Shown one piece after another: positions 10,671 through 23,035 of a DNA stretch of 64,000 nt. Made by a program: the position numbers and the translations under genes. The DNA is from Hedera helix (lineage: Eukaryota > Streptophyta > Magnoliopsida > Apiales > Araliaceae), in NCBI GenBank assembly GCA_947179155.2, contig OX359269.1:29442017-29506016 (forward strand), written 5' to 3'. The notes under the pieces were generated by a model. It saw only the letters and a program-made list of their open reading frames with translations. It had not been told where the DNA came from and did no database searches. Numbering within the stretch: the stretch's first letter is position 1; each line of letters opens with the position of its first letter.

Positions 10671-11839
10671 TCAATAATGCTTTATCCTTTGACCATTGAC
10701 CTTGAACGTCTGATGAGAATGTGGGTCATTTACTTCAATCGCTCTGTATAGGAAAACCTTGGTTATGGTGAAAGGTCCGGACCATCTGAATTTCAATTTA
10801 CCCGAAAAAAGCTTAAGTTTTGAATTGAACAACAGTACAGACTGCCCCAGTTCGAATGTCCGCTCAATGATTCGCTTGTTATGCCACTTTTTGACTTTCT
10901 CTTTATACAACTTAGCATTTTCATAGGCTTGCACTCTAAAATCGTCCATTTCATTCAAGTGCAAGAGCCTCATATCTCTCCCACTGCATGCGTATCAAAA
11001 TTGAGCTTTTTTATCGTCCAATATGTGTTATACTCCAACTCTACTAGGAGATGGCATGCTTTTTCATAGACGAGTCTATATGGAAACATACCTATTAGAG
11101 TTTTGTAGGCAACTCAGTACGCCTACAATGCCTCGTCAAGCTTGCTAGCCCAATCCTTTCAATTCAAGTTGACAATCTTTTCCAGAATCCGTTTGACCTC
11201 TTTGTTGGTAATCCCAGCTTGTCCACTCGTTCACGGGTGTTATGCTGTTGCAACTTTATGCCGTACTCCATACTTAGTGAGAAGAGCTGCAAAATATTTG
11301 TTGCAAAAATGGAACTCCTCATCACTGATTATAGCTCTTGGTGTTCCGAATCTTATAAAAAATTTCTTTCGCAATTAAAAATAACCTTGACATCATTGAT
11401 AGGTGGAGCCACTACTTCCACCCACTTGGAGACATAGTCCACCGCCACTAAGATGTACTTGTTATTGAATGACGATTGGAATGGTCTCATGAAATTGATC
11501 CCCCATACGTCGAATATTTCCACTTTCAATATTGCATTCAAAGGCATCTCTTACCGAATTGATATGTTACCTACCCTTTGACATCTATCACACCTCTTCA
11601 CAAATTCATAAACATCTTTGAAAATTGGAGGCCAATAGAATCTAGATTGGAAGATATTTACAGCTGTTCTATCACCTCCATAGTGACCTCCATAGAGAGA
11701 TGAGTGAAATTGTTGTAGAATACCTTCAATTTCCTTCTTAGCAACACATCTTCTTAAGATCTAGTCAGCACATTGTCAGAAAAGAAAAGGCTTGTCCCAC
11801 AAATACAACTTAACATCACGTAAGAACCTTCTCTTTTGC
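10671..11839 (-). pseudogene. Athila-like Ty3/gypsy integrase, decayed
   Basis: Reading the minus strand from 11839 downward, a zinc-binding region is seen with GGHYGGDRTA, FYWPPIFKD and CDRCQRVGNIS (about 11700-11550). The core domain start follows with FDVWGINFM and YILVAVDYVSKWVE (about 11520-11400). Near the end are AYENAKLYKEKVKKWH, GQSVLLFNSKLKLF, LKFRWSGPF and KVNGQRIKHY, followed by a stop near 10671. This is the HHCC, DDE core and C-terminal order of a gypsy integrase. Several stops and frameshifts interrupt it, and part of the core near 11000-11350 is hard to follow. An Athila-like LTR at 11840 splits it from its upstream part. Confidence 0.85.
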
Positions 11840-13449
11840 TGATAAGTAAATTTTATACCTATTTTTTGAATATTTTTAAGCTTAATTATTTGTGAGTTTT
11901 TAAGTATTTTAATTAATTTTAGGTAATTTATTTAATTTTATGTGCTTTTATTATTTTTATATTATTTTTAGTTAATTTATATTTTATTTTGTAGGCAAAA
12001 TAAGCTTGGTAGCAATTTGGTGACTTCTGCAAAAGCTTGGTGGCAAAAGTGTAATTAAAGAAGATAACAATGGAAGAATTGTAAATAAAGGGTTGGTGGC
12101 ATTCTTGTAAATTCAGCAATTGGGGAGGACTGTGCCCATGCACGCCTAAAGATGTCATCAGTGTCACAGAAAAAACGACGTCGTGTGAGGGAATTAACAA
12201 GGTATGCGTATTGCGCGCTAAAGAGGTAGTAGGCAACGAAAGAAAGTGACGTCGTTTTGGTTAGAAGCAATAGGAATTAGTGCGCCATGCATGTGTTGTA
12301 GTGAGGCGACGTTGACTCAGTCAATGGACGCGAGGGCTTTGTTTGGCTGAAGTGAAAATTGAGCAGAAACAGATTATTCAGGAATATTACTTTAATTTGA
12401 TTTCGAATTGAATTTCTTTTCCACATTAGCTTAAGATTTTTATTGTACTCCTATAAATACACTATGTAACTTTTATTTTCAAGAGAATATATTAACATAG
12501 ATCAAAATATATTAGTATTAGATTAACATAGTTAGGAGTAGAATTAAGAGCAAATATTCAATGCGAAGGATTCGAGAATTAAATGCGAAGGATTCGAGAA
12601 TTAAAGGAGGAGCTTGGGAATTGAAAACTATAATCCGAGTGACAGACATGTATCAAAACACATATTTGATTCTTATCTTTCTTTTTTATTTTTATAATTT
12701 TGAGATGTTAAATTATTTGTGGATAATTTATTATTTAGTTATGTGTTAATTTAATTGAGATTGCAATTGAACCAAATTTGTAGTTTAATTTAATTTGTTT
12801 TCTTTTTAATTATTATTGTTTATAAATGGATTGATTATCAGATTTTATGCGTTCATTTATAATTATTTGCATAATAATTAACGAGATAATCTATATGAAA
12901 TCAAAAATGGATTATTGGTTTAGATTTGAATATGATAACATGTGAATTTATTTATTCTTTCTAGGAAAAGTAGTATGATAGTGTATATGATGAATATATT
13001 TATATGTCACATGTAACTTTATTGAGAGTTTGTTCTTAATGAATATATTTTAAGTATTTTGCATGAATGTAACAATATAGCTGAAATAAGTCTTTTTAAT
13101 AATTATTGTAAAAGGTTAATAAATAGTTAGACATTCTCAGTTAACAATTCTATATAATTAATTAATTAAAAAAGAAGTAAAGAGATTTAAATGAAGTATT
13201 GGAGAAAATTGTAATCTTAAGTATTTTTAATATGATTTAACCATTTTTATTAGTTTAATTTAGTTAATACATTTAATTAGATTTTATTTTATAAATCAAT
13301 TACGTTTATTTAATTAAAATTAATTTGATTATAAATTAGCATTTAGTAATAATTATTTTTAATTCCTTGTGGGTTCGACACTTAATCACTTTGTTACTTG
13401 TGAGCCGCGTATACTTGCATGTTAATTTCTATTTAAAATTAGGCAAACA
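11840..13449 (+). mobile_element. Athila-like LTR (probable solo LTR) inside integrase
   Basis: It begins TGATAAGT and has the same plan as the LTRs at 35550, 44595 and 48868: a T/A-rich start, TTTTGTAGG(C/G), an ACGACGTCGT palindrome near 12172, a TATA box (CCTATAAATA, 12450-12459) and a GTGGGTTCGAC block near 13370. It is the most diverged copy of the family in the window. Host integrase codons lie on both sides, on the opposite strand. The 3' end could be a few bases further right (to about 13457). I could not find a convincing target duplication. Confidence 0.75.
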
Positions 13450-13528
13450 AGAGCTCAAGTAATAAGGAAGTACTCTACTAACGATGTAATTAACGTAATT
13501 CGCATACCAATGAGCTTCCTTTGTTACA
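13450..13528 (-). pseudogene. Athila-like pol fragment upstream of integrase
   Basis: On the minus strand this encodes HWYANYVNYIVSRVLPYY. That matches the short segment preceding the zinc-binding domain in Athila-type pol, and the piece at 11839 continues it with the next motif. The fragment stops abruptly where LARD-A begins at 13529. Confidence 0.6.
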
Positions 13529-13995
13529 TGTAATACCTGGTTTTCTTTCTTTTTTTGGAGAAGTCCCACATCACCTAATTTCTAAGCTATTGACCCTTCC
13601 TTAGCCTATATATAGGGGACTACCCCCTTTAGTTTTAATCACCTAAACAATAAGGACCTCCCATTGTGAGAAAGGACCTTATTGTGTGAGGGACTTTTAA
13701 GTAAGAACCTCCATAGTTAAATATTTTATTTTTCCTTCTTTGGATTTTGGGTATTGATATAAGCCCAAATTTCTGTTGATTTTCTTTGGAGACGGTGGAT
13801 CTCTTCTTAATTTCGGGTATGTCTCTTTTTCTTTCTTTGTGTAATTATTTAATTTTTTTTTGTATTAGTTTTAATTTTATAGTTTTAATTTTTGTATGCT
13901 ATTTAGTTGTTAGTTTATATATTTTAGTATATCTCTGTTAGTAATTAGCATTTTGGAATATTAAATTATTATTTTTGTAACTTTAGAGTTTTGAC

Positions 13996-13996
<1 letters not shown>

Positions 13997-14094
<98 letters not shown>
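13997..14094. repeat. (AAT)n microsatellite
   Basis: An uninterrupted ATA/AAT trinucleotide run of about 98 bp lies in the divergent U3 of the LARD-A 5' LTR. Confidence 0.95.
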
Positions 14095-15019
14095 TTTATT
14101 TGTAACATAACTAAAAATAGAAAGAATATTTTTGTAAATATATTTAAATTTATTTTAGAGCAAGAAGGTGGTTAATTATTAAAATATTTTATATGATTAA
14201 AATATGTATAACTTTAGGTAGAATTGTGTTAAGAACGAAAGGATATAATTTGAACGGTTAAAATGTATTTTTAACGGATCAAAAATTATTTTGATGCTCT
14301 AGAAGTCTAAATCTATGATATATATGAAGATTCATGGTTTAATATGTTTAATACAAGTATTGGTATGTGTGGTAAGTAAATAAATGGAAGAAAATTTTAT
14401 ATTGTGTTACCGGTAAAACCCTAATTGGTTCGATCTTAAAATTTCTTGTCAAAACTTTTTCAAAAATGTAATCGAACCATGAAATATTGTAAAACAAGAA
14501 GCTAGGAAGACAACAACACTAAGTTGGTGTCATTTGGATGTGTAGACTTTATTTTATTCAAGAATGAACTATTAAAAACAAGGATTTGTGAAGTTAGTTT
14601 TCACTTTGTCCTTGTGAGTAGTTTTTAGTCCCGTTTCGTTCGTAATTTGGATTTATAATATAAAGAGAAATTATGATCAGAATGGACTCAAGAATCACCC
14701 CACAATATTTTAAAATAAAGAAGTTATGGCTGTCAGAGCGTCAGAGGGTCGAGCAGTCATAAAGTTGACTTTCGGACCGACTGGCCGAGCGCACCTGCGC
14801 TCGGTGTGGGTGCAGCTTCGCCCGAACAATCTGCCAAACAGATTATAGGCGTTCCGGGTCGGTCCGGGTCGAGTTTTTAATAAAATTTTAAGTTAAAATA
14901 AATGTAAAATGAATGTGTTTGGATACTAAACCTATATATGTAGAATTTATTAGTGAATTAATTGTAGCTAAAATAAAGACTAAAGTTAACACAATTAAAA
15001 AGATAACTATTAATATTGT

Positions 15020-15793
15020 TTGAAGATTATTAAAATATTATTAAATGATCAATAATATTATTATATAATTAAAAAGTTATTAAATGATTAATAACATTAG
15101 TACACGATAAAAATGTTATTAAATAATTAATAACATTAATAAGTGATTAAAATATTATTAAATGGTTAATAATCTTAATGAGTGATTAAAATATTATTAA
15201 ATGGTTAATAATATTAATAAGAGATTAAAATATTATCAAATGGTGAATAATATTTGTAAATGATACAAATATTATCAAATGATGAATAATATTTGTAAAT
15301 AATTAAAATATTATTAAATGATGAATACTATTAGTAAGAGATTAAAATATTATTAAATGGTTAATAATATTATTAAGTGATTAAAATATTATTAAATGGT
15401 TAATAATATTAATATGTGATTAAAATATTATTAAATGGTAAATAATATTAATAAGTGATTAAAATATTATGAAATGGTTAATAATATTAATGAAAGATTA
15501 AAATATTATCAAATGGTGAATAATATTTATAAATGATTAAAATATTGTCAAATGGTGAATAATATTTGTAAATGATTAAAATATTAATAAGAGATTAAAA
15601 TATTATTAAATGGTTAATAATATTAATAAGTGGTTAAAATATTATTAAATGGTTAATAATATTAATATGTGATTAAAATATTATTAAATGGTTAATAATA
15701 TTAATAAGTGATTAAAATATTATTAAATAGTTAATAATATTAATATGTGATTAAAATATTATTAAATGGTTAATAATATTAATAAGTGATTAA
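15020..15793. repeat. Array of ~39-bp self-complementary AT units
   Basis: Units of about 39 bp run as TTAATAATATTAATAAGTGA then TTAAAATATTATTAAATGG. AATAATATT and AATATTATT within each unit are complementary, so each can fold. Around 20 imperfect units are present, and the array continues after the inserted solo LTR at 20383. The same array is at 26235-26995 and, inverted, at 16925-17835. Confidence 0.9.
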
Positions 15794-18700
15794 TGTGACG
15801 ACCCCGAATTCGAGTTCCTTTAACCTCGTATCTAGTTCAACACTAGTACTACATTTTTCTTGTTGTTCACGAATTACAATAATATTATAATTGATAAATA
15901 ATTATTTATTTACAATTTTACAACATCTCTTTCTATTCCAGAATCACAATCTTTATACATTCCTAGTATGTCTCAATATCATATATGATACGACATTCTA
16001 TTACAATCAATTTGAGTATTTAACACTCATATTATATACCAACCAATTCTTATACTACACAATCATTTTACTTGTCCAATTCGGACTGATATCTTCAATG
16101 GTCGTCCAAGACCTTCAGTGAATGTAATATGCATTCCTATTTCTTGATCTTTAACAAAACTTCGAATGACTTGCATTATCTGAAAATGTTGGTTTTAAGT
16201 AAGAGTGAACACGACGGCTCAGCAAGTTTAACAATTACACGTAACACATTACATGCTTCACATATTATACATGCTCTGCATTTTATTCTTACATCATGCA
16301 TTTCATGCTTTTCATTTTATGAATTATTCATACTTCTTATGCATCTCATACAATAAACAACTAGCATCTAGTAAACATACTTCATATCTGAACATATTTC
16401 ACATGTAACCATATCTATGCACATAACATAAATATCATTAATATATCTCAATATCAATAATTTAATAACACATTGTAGCATAACTATACATATAAGAGCA
16501 AGTTCTGAAAAACTTGTCTGGTTCGCTTCTACCATTTACGCTTATTTGCGTCACTCATTCAACCTATAATTTATATATAAAATTGACATAATCATTAGTT
16601 ATAATGACTATTAATTAGTCTTAACTTAAGACCTTAATTTCAAATATTAACTCTTAAGATGTCCGACAAACGAACCCATAAGTTTTGGCAAAAAACCCTA
16701 GTCCAAACATAGTTGGACATGTCGGGTACACTTAACCAACTTACGCATTCACTACACGTTTTTCGCACGACTTACTTTTAATAAATTGTTTAAAATTTAG
16801 TCACAAAAGGACTATCTACTTTGGTTTAATTCGATTAAACTTTCTTCTCTTACATAACTTAATGATTCAGACATTTAATAATGTACCAAATACTTCAAAA
16901 TATTATATACCTTTGATAATATACAACTACGTTTAAATATTATTAATTATTTAATAATATTTTACTCACGTATTAATATTATTTACCATTTAATAATATC
17001 TTAATCACTTATTAATAGTATTAACCATTTAATAATATTTTAACCACTTATTAATATTATTAACCATTTAATAATATTTTAATTTCTTACTAATATTATT
17101 CATCATTTAATAATATTTTAATAATTTATAAATATTATTCACCATTTGATAATATTTTGATCTCTTATTAATATTATTAACCATTTAATAATATTTTAAT
17201 CACTTATTAATATTATTAACCATTTAATAATATTTTAATCACATATTAATATTATCAACCATTTAATAATATTTTAATCACTTGCTAATATTATTCATTA
17301 TTTAATAATATTTTAATCATTTACAAATATTATTCACCATTTGATAATATTTTAATCATTTATAAACATTATTCACCATTTGATAATATTTTAATCTCTT
17401 ATTAATATTATTAACCATTTAATAATATTTTAATCACTTATTAATATTATTAACCATTTAATAATATGTCAATCACTTATTAATATTATTAATCACTTAA
17501 TAATATTTTAATTTCTTACTAATATTATTCATCATTTAATAATATTTTAATCATTAACAAATATTATTCACCATTTGATAATATTTTCATCATTTACAAA
17601 TATTATTCACCATTTGATAATATTTTAATCTCTTATTAATATTATTAACCATTTAGTAATATTTTTATAACTCATTATTATTATTAACTATTTAATAGTA
17701 TTTTAATCACTTATTAATGTTACTAATTATTTAATAGCATTTTCATCATGTACTAATGTTATTAATCATTTAATAACTTTTAATCATATACTAATATTAT
17801 TGATCATTTAATAATATTTTAATAATCTTCAAACAATACCAATAGTTAACTTTTTAATTGTGTTAACTTTAGTCTTTATTTTAAACATTTAGCTACCATT
17901 AATTCACTAATAAATTCTACATATGTAGGTTTAGTATCCAAACACATTCATTTTACACTTATTTTAACTTAAAATTTCATTAAAAACTCGACCCGGACCG
18001 ACCCGACCAGACCCGGAACGCCCATAATCTGTTTGGCAGATTGTTTGGGCGCATTTGCACCCCCACCGAGCGCAGGTGCGCTCGGCCAGTCGGTCTGAAC
18101 GTCAACTTTTTGACTGCTCGACCCTCCGACGCTCCGACAGCCATAACTTCTTCATTTTAAAATATTTTGAGGTGATTCTTAGTCCATTCTCATCAGAATT
18201 TCCCTCTCTACAATTTCTCTTTATATCACATATCCAATTTCCAAACGGAACTGGACTAAAAACGGCTCACAAGGACAAAGTGAAAACTAAAATCACAAAT
18301 CCTTAGTTTTAATCGTTCAAACTTGAATAAAATAAATTCTACACATTCAAATGACACCAACTTAGTGTTGTTGTTTTCATAACTTCTTTTTTTACAATAT
18401 TTCATGGTTCAATCAAATTTTTAAAAACGTTTTGACGAGAAATTTAAGATCGAACCATATAGGGTTTTACCGGTAAATCGTTATATGGACTTTCCTTCTA
18501 ATTCTTTACGTACCACTCATACAAATACATGTATTAACTATATCAAACCATGAATATACCTATATATCATAGTTTTAAACTTCTGGATCATCAAAATAAC
18601 TTTTGATCAGTTAAAAATATATTTTAACCGTTTAAATCATATCTAAACTATAAAAATGAACTAAAGAGGGTTTAGAGCACTTTTTTAACCTTTTATACAT

Positions 18701-20377
18701 GGATGCTCTCCTTCTTCTTGATATGATCTTGGCTTGTGACTCCTCATAGACTATCCTCTAGCAATTTCTTTGGTGGATCATCAACTCACAAGAGTTTCCT
18801 CTCTTTTCTCTCTTGGGAGCTCTCTCTCTTCTCTCTTGTTGCTCTAGCAAAATGACTAACAACCTAACTCATTGGTGATGCATTCTATTTATTAAACCAC
18901 CTTGATCTCCATCAACTTCCACTAATCAACTAGCATTGGTGAAATTAAGGGTTAATCAATCTTACTATAGCTTGAATGACCATTTGATTGACTAGGGTTG
19001 GTGGAGAGTTGTTAAACAAACTTTGTACCCAAAATCAACCAACAAACAACCTTCACATCCATGTGGGCCCCAAAATTCGGGATTTACTCTATAAATACAC
19101 CAATTTGGCTTTACTTTTATATCCTATATCATTATATAAGTATCCATATATATATACACCAATATATATACATTGACCACAACTTTAACTACCATTTGGG
19201 CTCCACATTGGACTTTAAGATTTAATATATTCGGCTCATCCAATTAATTGGTTTGGGCTCAATTAAATTATTACATTGGGCTAACATTAAATACCCTATG
19301 TTACATTTAATTAAAACAAGCATTGTGCTTGATTAATTATTACATGGATCAAGGTTTAATTAATTACATAGGCTACTAGGTTAATTTATTTAACTTAGTT
19401 TAATACATCAATTGGACTTATAATATAATACAATTAGACTTGCCTTAAATTATTTTACCACATTGAGTTACTCAATTAATTTATCCATAGTTAATTCTCA
19501 TCATCACATTCATTCACCTAGCAATTAACCAATATTTTGTTAATGCTCTCTCTTGTCTACCAACTAGGGTTATTTAACTAATCATACATTAGTTAATTCT
19601 CTACACTCAACTAAATTTCCCAACACTTTGACCATCAATTGACTTTTTAAATATTTGGGTTACATAGTTTACTTTGCATTGGACACTCTTATTTAATTAC
19701 TTGGGATACCCAACACAGCTTACACATCTTTTATAACTTAGATTAGGTAATTTATTTAATTGGACTACCATCCCATTATATACAATACTTGCCAATATTA
19801 ATTAATTGGACTTATATTAATTACCTATTGGGCTATTAATCAACATAACATTTGAGTTTATTATTTAATTACCCACCTTCAAGCAAATATTCTCATATTG
19901 GGCTTGTTTTAAATCCATTAATAGACTCTATACAACAACTTAATAATTAAGTTAATTACTTCACATTCATGTCATTCAAGACAATCATCCTAAATTTTTC
20001 ACAACTTAACTCATACTAATATAATTAACCTAATTAATTATATTTCATGACTTCATATTTAAACTAATTAATTTATTAGTTTAATTGAGTATTTAATTTA
20101 CTCATCTACTTGTTTGGCTAACAAGCACGCTTTAGGTATATATGTATATCAATATAACTACATTCACTTCTCAATTGAATTTATTTTCTTAATAAATTCT
20201 CTACATGCATCATTACAATATTCCCACATTTAATTTCTAACAAATAAATTATGTTAAAAAAAATGTTCACCTATTTTCTACATATCTCATTTCGACAACT
20301 CTAGGTTTTAAACTATAACCTTTAATTAATTATTTCAAATCTTATTAACAATTCTTGTAAATATTTAGGATATTACA
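15794..20377 (-). mobile_element. Solo LTR of LARD-A family, inverted inside LARD-A 5' LTR
   Basis: On the plus strand it reads from TGTGACGACCCC at 15794 to GGATATTACA at 20377. On the minus strand that is an LTR from TGTAATATCC to GGGGTCGTCACA, 4,584 bp. A perfect 5-bp target duplication ATTAA flanks it (15789-15793 and 20378-20382). No interior accompanies it, so it is a solo LTR left by LTR-LTR recombination. Its U3 matches that of the 3' LTR at 23725. It contains a large AT-unit array (16925-17835) and a minus-strand TATA-like TTTAATAAATAG at 18885-18897. Confidence 0.92.
16925..17835. repeat. AT-unit array in solo LTR (inverted orientation)
   Basis: The same ~39-bp self-complementary units are seen here as the reverse complement (ATTAATATTATTAACCATTT, AATAATATTTTAATCACTT). 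The array is longer than in the other two LTRs. Confidence 0.9.
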
Positions 20378-21570
20378 ATTAAAATATTATTAAATGGTAA
20401 ATAATATTAATACTTGAGTAAAATATTATTAAATAATTAATAATATTTGAACGTAGCTGTATATTATCAAAGGTAGATAATATTTTGAAGTATTTAGTAC
20501 ATTATTAAATGTCCGAATCATTAAGTTATGTAAGGGAAGAAAGTTTAATCGAATTAAACTAAAGTAAATAGTCCATTTGTGACTAAATTTTAGACAACTT
20601 ACTAAAAGTAAGTCGTATGAAGAACGTGTAGTGAATGCGTAAGTTGGTTAAGTGTACTCAACATGTCCAACTAGGTTTGGGCTAGGGTTTTTGTCCGGAA
20701 CGTAAAGGTTCATTTGTCGAACAACTAAAGAGTTAATAATTCAAAGTTATGGTCTTAAGTTAAGACTAATTAATAGTCATTGTAACTAATAATTATGTCA
20801 ATTTTATATATAAATTGTAGGTTGAATGAAAGACGCAAAATAAGCATAATGGTAGAAGCGAACCAGACAAGTTTTTCAGAACTTACTCCTATGTGCATTA
20901 CTATGCTACAATTTGATATTATATTATTGATATGGAAATATTTTGTTGATATTTGTGTTATGTGAAAAGGATGAGGTATGATTACATGTGAAAATATGAA
21001 GCATGAATTGCTAGATGCTAGTTGATTATCATAAGAAGTATAAATAATTCATAAAATGAAAAGCATGAAATGTATGATGTAAGAATAAAATGCAAAGTAT
21101 TTATAATATGTGAAGCATGTAATGTGCTACGTGTAGCTGTTAAACTTGCTGAGACGTCGTGCTCACTCGTGCTTAAAAGTAACATTTTCAGATAGTGCAA
21201 GTTATTCGAAGTTTTTGATAAAGATCAAGAAACAGGAATGCATACTACTTTCATTGAAGGTCTAAATGTCTATTGTAGATATCAGTCCAAATTGGACAGG
21301 TAAAATGACTGTGTAGTATAAGAATTTGTTGGTATGTAATATGAGTGTTAAATACTCAAATTGATTGTAATAGAATGTCGTATCATATATGATATTGAGA
21401 CATACTAGGAATGTATAAAGATTGCGATTCTGAATTAGAAAGAGATGTTGTAAAATTATAAATAAATGATAATTTATCAATTATAATATTGTTGTAATTC
21501 ATGAACAATAAGGAAAATGTAGTACTAGTGTTGAACCAGATTCGAAGGACCCGGATTCGGGGTCGTCATA
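20378..21570 (+). mobile_element. LARD-A 5' LTR, right part
   Basis: It resumes in the AT array after the target duplication and matches 26900-28115 of the 3' LTR to the end. It ends GGGGTCGTCATA, where the 3' LTR has GGGTCGTCACA. It holds the GCTGAG(N)GCTCAC hairpin at 21148-21166. Antisense open frames here recur in the other LTR copies only because the LTRs are homologous. Confidence 0.88.
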
Positions 21571-21573
21571 AGT

Positions 21574-21585
21574 TGGTATCAAAGC
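21574..21585 (+). promoter_or_regulatory. Primer-binding site, initiator Met tRNA type
   Basis: TGGTATCAAAGC lies 3 bases after the 5' LTR. It differs by one base from TGGTATCAGAGC, the usual tRNA-iMet complement in Tekay/Del elements. Confidence 0.85.
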
Positions 21586-21965
21586 TGATAGGTTAAAAAT
21601 ATTAGGTAAGAGTACTTTAGGCTTTAACCGTAGTAAAAGATATGTAAAATGGTAAAGGAATAAACTCAGGAAGAGTTTAAGTAATAAAAGATGAATTTGA
21701 AAAATTCATATATAGAAGTTTATCCAAATGTGGATTTGAGAAGATATAAGAGAAATGAAAAAGGGTCATGTTGTACCTAATTTGAAGAAGTGATAGGAGA
21801 TATCTTATAATAAGATTTTGAGAAGCAGAAAGAAAATGTTAACAAGGTCATGAAATGATCTAGAGAGATGAACTCGTAATGAGTCATATGTGCTAAAATA
21901 TGAATAGAGAGAATTCGTATTCAGTTAAAAACGTTAGAGGTTTGTGGGTTTTTAATTGAGGACTC

Positions 21966-22193
21966 ATATTAATGGCTGAGTTATACGATTCCTTGTATGG
22001 GCGGAGAATTTGTGCTTGGTTTTAGAGCCACTTAGCTTCCTATATTAATATAGTGGTTGAGTTTCTTTGTATGGGTAGGAGATTTGTTCTTGGTTTAACG
22101 ACCGCTTAACTTCCTATATTGATTAGTGGCCGAGTTTACTAATTTCTTGTATGAGCAGAAGATTGAGTTTGGTTTGACAACCACTTAGCTTCC
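21966..22193. repeat. Three-unit tandem repeat, ~76 bp each
   Basis: Units start near 21966, 22041 and 22115. Each runs from ATATT through (T)GG(C/T)(C/T)GAGTT, TTGTATG(G/A)G and TTGGTTT to CTTA(G/A)CTTCC. Confidence 0.8.
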
Positions 22194-22923
22194 TATAGTG
22201 ATAATCGATTTAAACTTGGTGTCACGCTATTCGATGTATATATGGTGAGAAGGTGATTCTTTTCTCACAAGTATATTGGATAAGTAGAGGATGTTAAGGT
22301 AGGTGCGTGTTCTTAAAACTCATACTTGTGGTAAGTTCGTGACTCATAATCGTATGGTGGAACCCCTCAGCGAATGGACGATTTTGGTCTGACTAGGATA
22401 AGTTCCTCAACTCATATGATTGTGGCAAGTTCCTGAACTCCTAATGTGTGGTAAGTTTGATGAACAGTGAGTATGGGTAGAGTTAAGTATCAAGATTAAA
22501 GCTGTACTAGATATAGTTATTAAGCTGGAAATGAATGCAGAGAAAAAACTTGAGGTGTTTGAGGGTTAGGATATTCCAAATCTTCTAGCTATGCTAGACT
22601 TTGAAATTCTTAAAATCGTGCTAAATTCATACTTCTGTGCTTTTGAAAATGTCAAAATATGTTTTAGTAATCATTAATGCATTTAGTGCAGAGATGATAA
22701 ACGATGGAGTCATCAATGCAGAGTAACCTAGTGTTGGATGTATTTTTAAGTCCACTACGGTATGATGTAGTATGACAAAGTCATAAAATGATTTTCAGTA
22801 TTTTGAAACATTTAAAGAAGTGTCTATGCTAATTGTTTTGGCTAGACAAATTGATTTTAAAATATCAAAATATATTTATAAAATCCTAACGCGCCATTAA
22901 AGCCATAGTGTGGGGATGAAAAG

Positions 22924-23035
22924 GACGGAATCCTCAACGTACTATCAAGATGTACGGTATCACGAAGTCATGAATTAATGACGGAATCCTCAACGTACTG
23001 TCAAGATGATGCGGTATCATGAAGTCCTAAAAATA
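22924..23035. repeat. Two-unit tandem repeat, ~56 bp
   Basis: GACGGAATCCTCAACGTACT begins both units (22924 and 22980), and CGGTATCA(C/T)GAAGTC lies towards the end of each. Confidence 0.85.

Larger units (their letters stand above)
13529..15793 (+). mobile_element. LARD-A 5' LTR, left part with divergent U3
   Basis: It starts TGTAATACC. From about 14236 it matches the 3' LTR from about 25425 onward. The first 700 bases do not match the first 1.7 kb of the 3' LTR. This distinct U3 has its own TATA box (CTATATATAGG, 13606-13616) and a 98-bp trinucleotide array. The LTR is interrupted after 15793 and resumes at 20378 or 20383, depending on how the target duplication is counted. Confidence 0.8.

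Noticed and set aside
11928..12270. Minus-strand open frames of 71-102 codons
   Set aside because: They lie antisense within the Athila-like LTR at 11840-13449 and have no family resemblance.
13997..14094. CRISPR-like or regularly spaced repeat array
   Set aside because: It is a simple trinucleotide run with no spacers. The AT arrays in the LARD LTRs are also contiguous tandem units, and the genome is a plant's.
16129..16356. Short antisense open frames that recur in LARD-A LTRs (also 21018-21200, 27563-27745, and 15891-16121 with 21262-21480)
   Set aside because: They recur because the LTRs are homologous. They are AT-rich, have no family resemblance, differ in length between copies and lie antisense to the element transcript.
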